Below are positions 37,003 to 40,344 of a stretch of 40,344 bases of DNA, piece after piece. The notes under the pieces are model-generated. The model saw only the letters and a program-made list of their open reading frames with translations, made no database searches and had not been told where the DNA came from. How positions within the stretch are numbered: the first letter of the stretch is position 1; each line of letters starts with the position of its first letter. The translations under genes and the position numbers were made by a program. Origin of the DNA: a virus; the IMG/VR virus record IMGVR_UViG_3300036781_000285, positions 1 to 40,344 of that record. One strand, written 5' to 3'.

Positions 37003-37827
37003 TTAGGGAGAAAGAACCACCAGACAACCTGACGCGATCGTTTCCCATCCGGCTTCATTTGGCACATCGACCCAATCGGTCGACTCATCGATTCGATCAG
37101 CCGTAATCGTGCTTTCAAATGGCATGCCTAGATCAATGTAGGGATCGCTCGTTCCGAGCAATCGGCGGGCGAAATTGATCTGAACATTATAGGTTTTCCC
37201 TATCACTGCCGTCCAATTGGCCTTAATCTGTATGTTTCTAAATCCGAAGGTAAAACTGCCCGTCCCGGTGCGATCGGTGAGATAGGCGCTGCTGCCGCCT
37301 GAACAATCCGACCACGAACTTATTGCACTGGCCGCCCGGTTCGCGGCATCGTCTTCGGTGTCCTCACTGGAGAGTGAATTCGTCCACGTGCCGGTGACAT
37401 TATATCCACGTCCAGAGGTTTGGCATACGCATCCGTTGCCGATAGCCGAGGAAGTGGTCGCAGTATTAGATTGGGTGCTGCAACTTGGGTTCTGGGCTGC
37501 TCCACAATTCGCGTTTACTAAAGAACTGCAATCCGGCGACGGGCAACTTGTTGGTAACGGCGTATAAATTCCCGACCCACTATAATTGATCGTGACGTCG
37601 CTCAACGTACCGCCCGCGCAAGTGAAATCCCCGATGCCATATGTCCTCTGTCGTAGCGATCCGCTGGCGGTCAGTATTTTATATTTTTTGGGTGGATCGC
37701 TTGCATTGGTGAATTCGCTGAATCCGCAAAGTGTGGCGAACCCGGTTTTTGACTGACAGGTGAGGCTGCATGGCACTGGCGCGCGCTTACAGCATCCGCA
37801 AGGATTCGGAGTAGTCGCCGAGCTCAT
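37003..37827 (-). CDS. Cysteine-rich virion or secreted protein
   Basis: A 274-residue protein with 15 cysteines. The first 120 residues have most of them (CGCC, PCSLTC, LCG, FTCAGG, TSCPSPDCSS, NCGAAQNPSC, GCVCQ). The second half (TYNVQINFARRLLGTSDPYI) is beta-rich. No signal peptide. It is placed between the tail genes and the Erv-like oxidase, 4 bases from each, which implies a substrate relation. It might be a host-binding tail tip protein hardened by disulfides. Confidence 0.6.
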   Translation of the reverse strand: MSSATTPNPCGCCKRAPVPCSLTCQSKTGFATLCGFSEFTNASDPPKKYKILTASGSLRQRTYGIGDFTCAGGTLSDVTINYSGSGIYTPLPTSCPSPDCSSLVNANCGAAQNPSCSTQSNTATTSSAIGNGCVCQTSGRGYNVTGTWTNSLSSEDTEDDAANRAASAISSWSDCSGGSSAYLTDRTGTGSFTFGFRNIQIKANWTAVIGKTYNVQINFARRLLGTSDPYIDLGMPFESTITADRIDESTDWVDVPNEAGWETIASGCLVVLSP

Positions 37828-37831
37828 GGCT

Positions 37832-38203
37832 TTAAATTCCCGGGAACGTTATAGTAATTTGCGAGGTGTCCGGATCGCAGGAAATCTGAACACCCTGCAG
37901 CGCGCCAATGATGCCCGAAATCTGGTTATTGATCGTCGTAATATTGTTATAAATATTAGTGATGTTCTGAGTCACGTTCGTAATGGCGGACGATGAATTG
38001 CCGTTCTCGGAAATGGCCTTGATTTGGGCGACGAGCGGAGAAAGGTCGATAATCAGGTTTTTTTCCCCAGATTTCACCGTGCCAGATCCGGCCGGCGTGA
38101 TCGTCGCGTTTCCGATGGCGTTAACCGCATCAATGACGCGATTCGCGAAGGCAGCTTCCAAGAAGGTGGGCCGGCCGCCCGCTGTCAGGCGGGGGATTTT
38201 CAC
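37832..38203 (-). CDS. Tail protein with coiled-coil segment
   Basis: A 123-residue protein from a GTG at 38203, chosen because it overlaps the previous stop as GTGA; the longer ORF start lies deep inside the upstream gene. The middle (SAITNVTQNITNIYNNITTI) is Asn/Ile-rich and probably a trimeric coiled coil, as in tail fibres or tail tips. It begins KIPRLTAGGRPTFLEAAFAN. Function in the distal tail is inferred from its location. Confidence 0.55.
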   Translation of the reverse strand: MKIPRLTAGGRPTFLEAAFANRVIDAVNAIGNATITPAGSGTVKSGEKNLIIDLSPLVAQIKAISENGNSSSAITNVTQNITNIYNNITTINNQISGIIGALQGVQISCDPDTSQITITFPGI

Positions 38204-38910
38204 GGCAGGAAGTAACTGTCGAGACTGATTACCTCGAGTTCGAAGATATTCCCGCGCCACCGCCGGATATTGCGGGCGACGATCCAATTCCCGGAAACGA
38301 ATCCGGCCGTCGCGCCTTGCAACTGCCATCGGTTTTCGATTATCGCCGGCGGCCCCGATGACACTGTTTCGTTGCCGACATTGACATAAACCTGACCGGT
38401 AAAATCGACGACCGCGCCGAGATAGGTTACATTCGAAAGCGCTGGAAGCGTGAACAGCGTTGCGGGGACTTGGGTCGGATATAATTGCCGGGCGTAAGTG
38501 AAAGTCACCCGGGCAAGTAATTGCTGGGTAGAAGGAGCCAAGCCACCATATTTATCCCATCCAATTGGGCGGCCGCTGATCCGCGAGATTTGCACGGCCG
38601 ATTTTCCGGGATTGGTGAAACTGATCAAAAGCGGTTCGACCCGGGTTGACGGAATCTGGGCATAATTCCTCGAAAAATAAATCACCGGTCCCGCATGCTG
38701 GGTCGTCTGTTCGTTGATCAGAAAGGCATTGGGATAAAGATAATCCTTCGTACCCTGGATCAGCGGAATATAGTTGATGGCTTTCTGACAATACATGCGC
38801 GTGATCATCGTCGCGCGCGTGACCTCATCCGTGGAAATCTGCGGACTGCCCTCGCATTCGAAAGGGTCATCGATGTTCGCATCGAAAAGAGGTGTTCCAA
38901 TGGCGGCCAT
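38200..38910 (-). CDS. Distal tail protein candidate
   Basis: A 236-residue protein directly after the tape-measure gene, with the start overlapping its stop (TAATG). It has many strand stretches (QVPATLFTLPALSNVTYLGA, VYVNVGNETVSSG) and a C-terminal RRWRGNIFELEVISLDSY. The position fits distal tail proteins, which close the tail tube, but no sequence family could be named. The downstream genes encode tip or fibre proteins. Confidence 0.5.
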   Translation of the reverse strand: MAAIGTPLFDANIDDPFECEGSPQISTDEVTRATMITRMYCQKAINYIPLIQGTKDYLYPNAFLINEQTTQHAGPVIYFSRNYAQIPSTRVEPLLISFTNPGKSAVQISRISGRPIGWDKYGGLAPSTQQLLARVTFTYARQLYPTQVPATLFTLPALSNVTYLGAVVDFTGQVYVNVGNETVSSGPPAIIENRWQLQGATAGFVSGNWIVARNIRRWRGNIFELEVISLDSYFLP

Positions 38911-40268
38911 TAGGGGGTGTTGACGTAGCGTCCGGCCTCGATCGTCTTGATCTCGGTCAGGATGGTTTTGATCGCCTGGTTATCTTTGGCGATCTGTTCG
39001 CGGAGTTCTTTCATCGGGTCGCCTTCGGTCGATTTGGTGAAGCCGCCCGCAACAAGATCATCACGCATGCCCGAGGCCTGCGCCGTCAAACTTTTTGCGC
39101 TGTCCTGATTGCCGGCGAGGCGCGCGGCCTCGGCCTGGCTTTCGAGGTCCTGAACTTGCTTCGCTTTGTCGCGCGCGGCCTCTTGCGCCGGTGAAAGGTT
39201 GACGTCCGCGCCAAAGGAAAACGCCTCTTTGCGCCGCTTTTCCGATTCTTCCTGCGCTTTGGCGAAGTCGTCCGTCGCGCCGCCCTGAATGTTGGCGAGT
39301 TCACCGATCGTCAGTTTCGATTTATCTTTGATTTTGTTTTCGTCGGCCGTGAGCGCCAGGCGTTTTTCCCCGAGGGCAAACCGTTTTTCATCCAGCGCCA
39401 GCAACACAGCCGCCCGGGCCTGTTCTTCGGTTTGATATTTCTTCGCGAGCTCGCCGAGCTCATTCAGCTTTTCATGAAGCTCGAGCTTCTTCTTCGCGGT
39501 TTCGACTTCGGTCAGGTTGGAATTGCGCAACTCCATCCAGATTTTATTGATCCGCTGCCCGACCTTTTCGGCGCGTTCCGTGGTCGTTCCCTGTTTTTCC
39601 TCCGAGTCTTCAATTTGCCGGTCGATCTCGAGGAGCTGCTCCTTCGTCTTTTTCTTGTCTTCTTCGACGACAGCCTGCGCCTCGAGGATTTTGTTTTGCG
39701 CCTCGTTGGTCTTTTGGAGCTTGGTCGCATCGTCGTCACCAAAGCCAAATTTCGCGAGCACATTGCTTCCAAATTGTTTGCCTGCGGCCCCGCCAATGGC
39801 GCGCGAAAGAATATTATGAAGCGTCGATTCGTGCGTTTCCTTCCCGGCCGCGTCCGCTTCCCGGATGGCCTTGGTCAAATCCTTCTCTCGTTTTTCTTGG
39901 AGTTGCTTCGGGTTAAGGTGAAGTTCGACGATCTTCTCGATCAATGAAGCGTTCTCTTTCGCGATCTCGATCGACTGCTTCCATCCTTCTTTTGATCCGC
40001 CGACGATGGCCTCGGCGATCCCCTCGCTGATTTTTTCGATATTTAGGCCGAGACCGGTCGCCAGGGCGCCGGCCAAGTGCCGGGATCCGGTCAGTTTGTG
40101 CCCCAGGGCCTCGGCCAACTTCGCACCGGCGCCTTCGCCGTGTTTTCCGGCTTGGTTTTCGATCTCGCTCCCGAACTTGCGAAACTCCTCCTTCGCCTTC
40201 GCGAGGTCTTTGTGGACCTGCGAAACGTCCATTCCGAGCGTTCCCTGGACTGACGGTCCGAAAGACAT
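38910..40268 (-). CDS. Tail tape-measure protein
   Basis: A 452-residue protein spanning the tail position after the chaperone. It begins MSFGPSVQGTLGMDVSQVHK, the usual phage-tail start of a tape-measure protein, and its body is almost all helix and charged coiled coil (EIDRQIEDSEEKQGTTTERA, ELHEKLNELGELAKKYQTEE). A glycine-rich patch (ALATGLGLNI) stands near residues 66-76. By the usual 0.15 nm per residue it would set a tail of about 65-70 nm. The start codon overlaps the chaperone stop once the contig is closed. Confidence 0.8.
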   Translation of the reverse strand: MSFGPSVQGTLGMDVSQVHKDLAKAKEEFRKFGSEIENQAGKHGEGAGAKLAEALGHKLTGSRHLAGALATGLGLNIEKISEGIAEAIVGGSKEGWKQSIEIAKENASLIEKIVELHLNPKQLQEKREKDLTKAIREADAAGKETHESTLHNILSRAIGGAAGKQFGSNVLAKFGFGDDDATKLQKTNEAQNKILEAQAVVEEDKKKTKEQLLEIDRQIEDSEEKQGTTTERAEKVGQRINKIWMELRNSNLTEVETAKKKLELHEKLNELGELAKKYQTEEQARAAVLLALDEKRFALGEKRLALTADENKIKDKSKLTIGELANIQGGATDDFAKAQEESEKRRKEAFSFGADVNLSPAQEAARDKAKQVQDLESQAEAARLAGNQDSAKSLTAQASGMRDDLVAGGFTKSTEGDPMKELREQIAKDNQAIKTILTEIKTIEAGRYVNTP

Positions 40269-40344
40269 TAGTTTGCGCCTCCCGCGGCCTCTGCCTGCCG
40301 CTTTTCGTTCCGATCACGCAACCAGTCGCCGCGGATCTTCTGAG
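40218..40344. repeat. Contig-end overlap, right copy
   Basis: Exact copy of bases 1-127, containing the tape-measure start and the end of the chaperone gene. It is the closing overlap of the circular assembly. Confidence 0.95.

Overview
This window is a complete tailed-phage genome (siphovirus-type) assembled as a circle. The first 127 bases are repeated exactly as the last 127 bases. Joining them gives a 40,217-bp circle and makes the tape-measure gene at the right end run into the tail-chaperone gene at the left end with a TAATG overlap. The head module follows lambda order and family types: small terminase, large terminase (GpA type), gpW-like joiner, gpB-type portal, protease with scaffold, decoration protein and gpE-like capsid protein. 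No integrase, repressor, rRNA or tRNA was seen. The host is not shown directly. An Ig-like secreted protein in a style common in Verrucomicrobiota, lipoprotein and Sec signals, and a general lack of Shine-Dalgarno sites make a Gram-negative host, perhaps Verrucomicrobiota, a reasonable but weak inference.

All genes except one HNH endonuclease lie on the minus strand, so the map reads right to left. There appear to be two transcription units. The early unit starts with an ERF recombinase at 30193 and runs to a strong terminator at 12166-12197. It carries recombination and repair genes (ERF, a zinc-hook SbcC-like ATPase, a UvrD-like helicase), two DNA methyltransferases (adenine and cytosine), a J-domain protein, probable RNA-binding proteins (ASCH, KH-like), many small unknowns, an FkbM methyltransferase and a glycine-loop RAMP-like protein. 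The late unit starts near 12109 behind a possible promoter, passes through terminase, an inserted two-domain glycosyltransferase, head, neck and tail genes, crosses the contig join, and continues through the tape measure, distal tail, an Erv/Alr-type sulfhydryl oxidase beside a cysteine-rich protein, fibres, a cassette of secreted proteins and membrane lysis genes. It ends near 30250.

Two stretches are not explained by ordinary genes. (1) At 12779-13428, directly downstream of the RAMP-like gene, 650 bp are built from a degenerate pentamer rhythm (GC followed by three variable bases), unlike any codon pattern and unlike CRISPR. (2) At 22139-22620 the DNA folds, as minus-strand RNA, into several long nested hairpins including G-U pairs, although a 200-codon frame is also open across it. 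A 12-base leader motif (AGAGAACTTGAA) sits just before six early start codons. The cytosine methyltransferase gene holds a second full-length open frame with repeated WPTP-like motifs.

All family names come from motif reading and memory of the families. No search was run.
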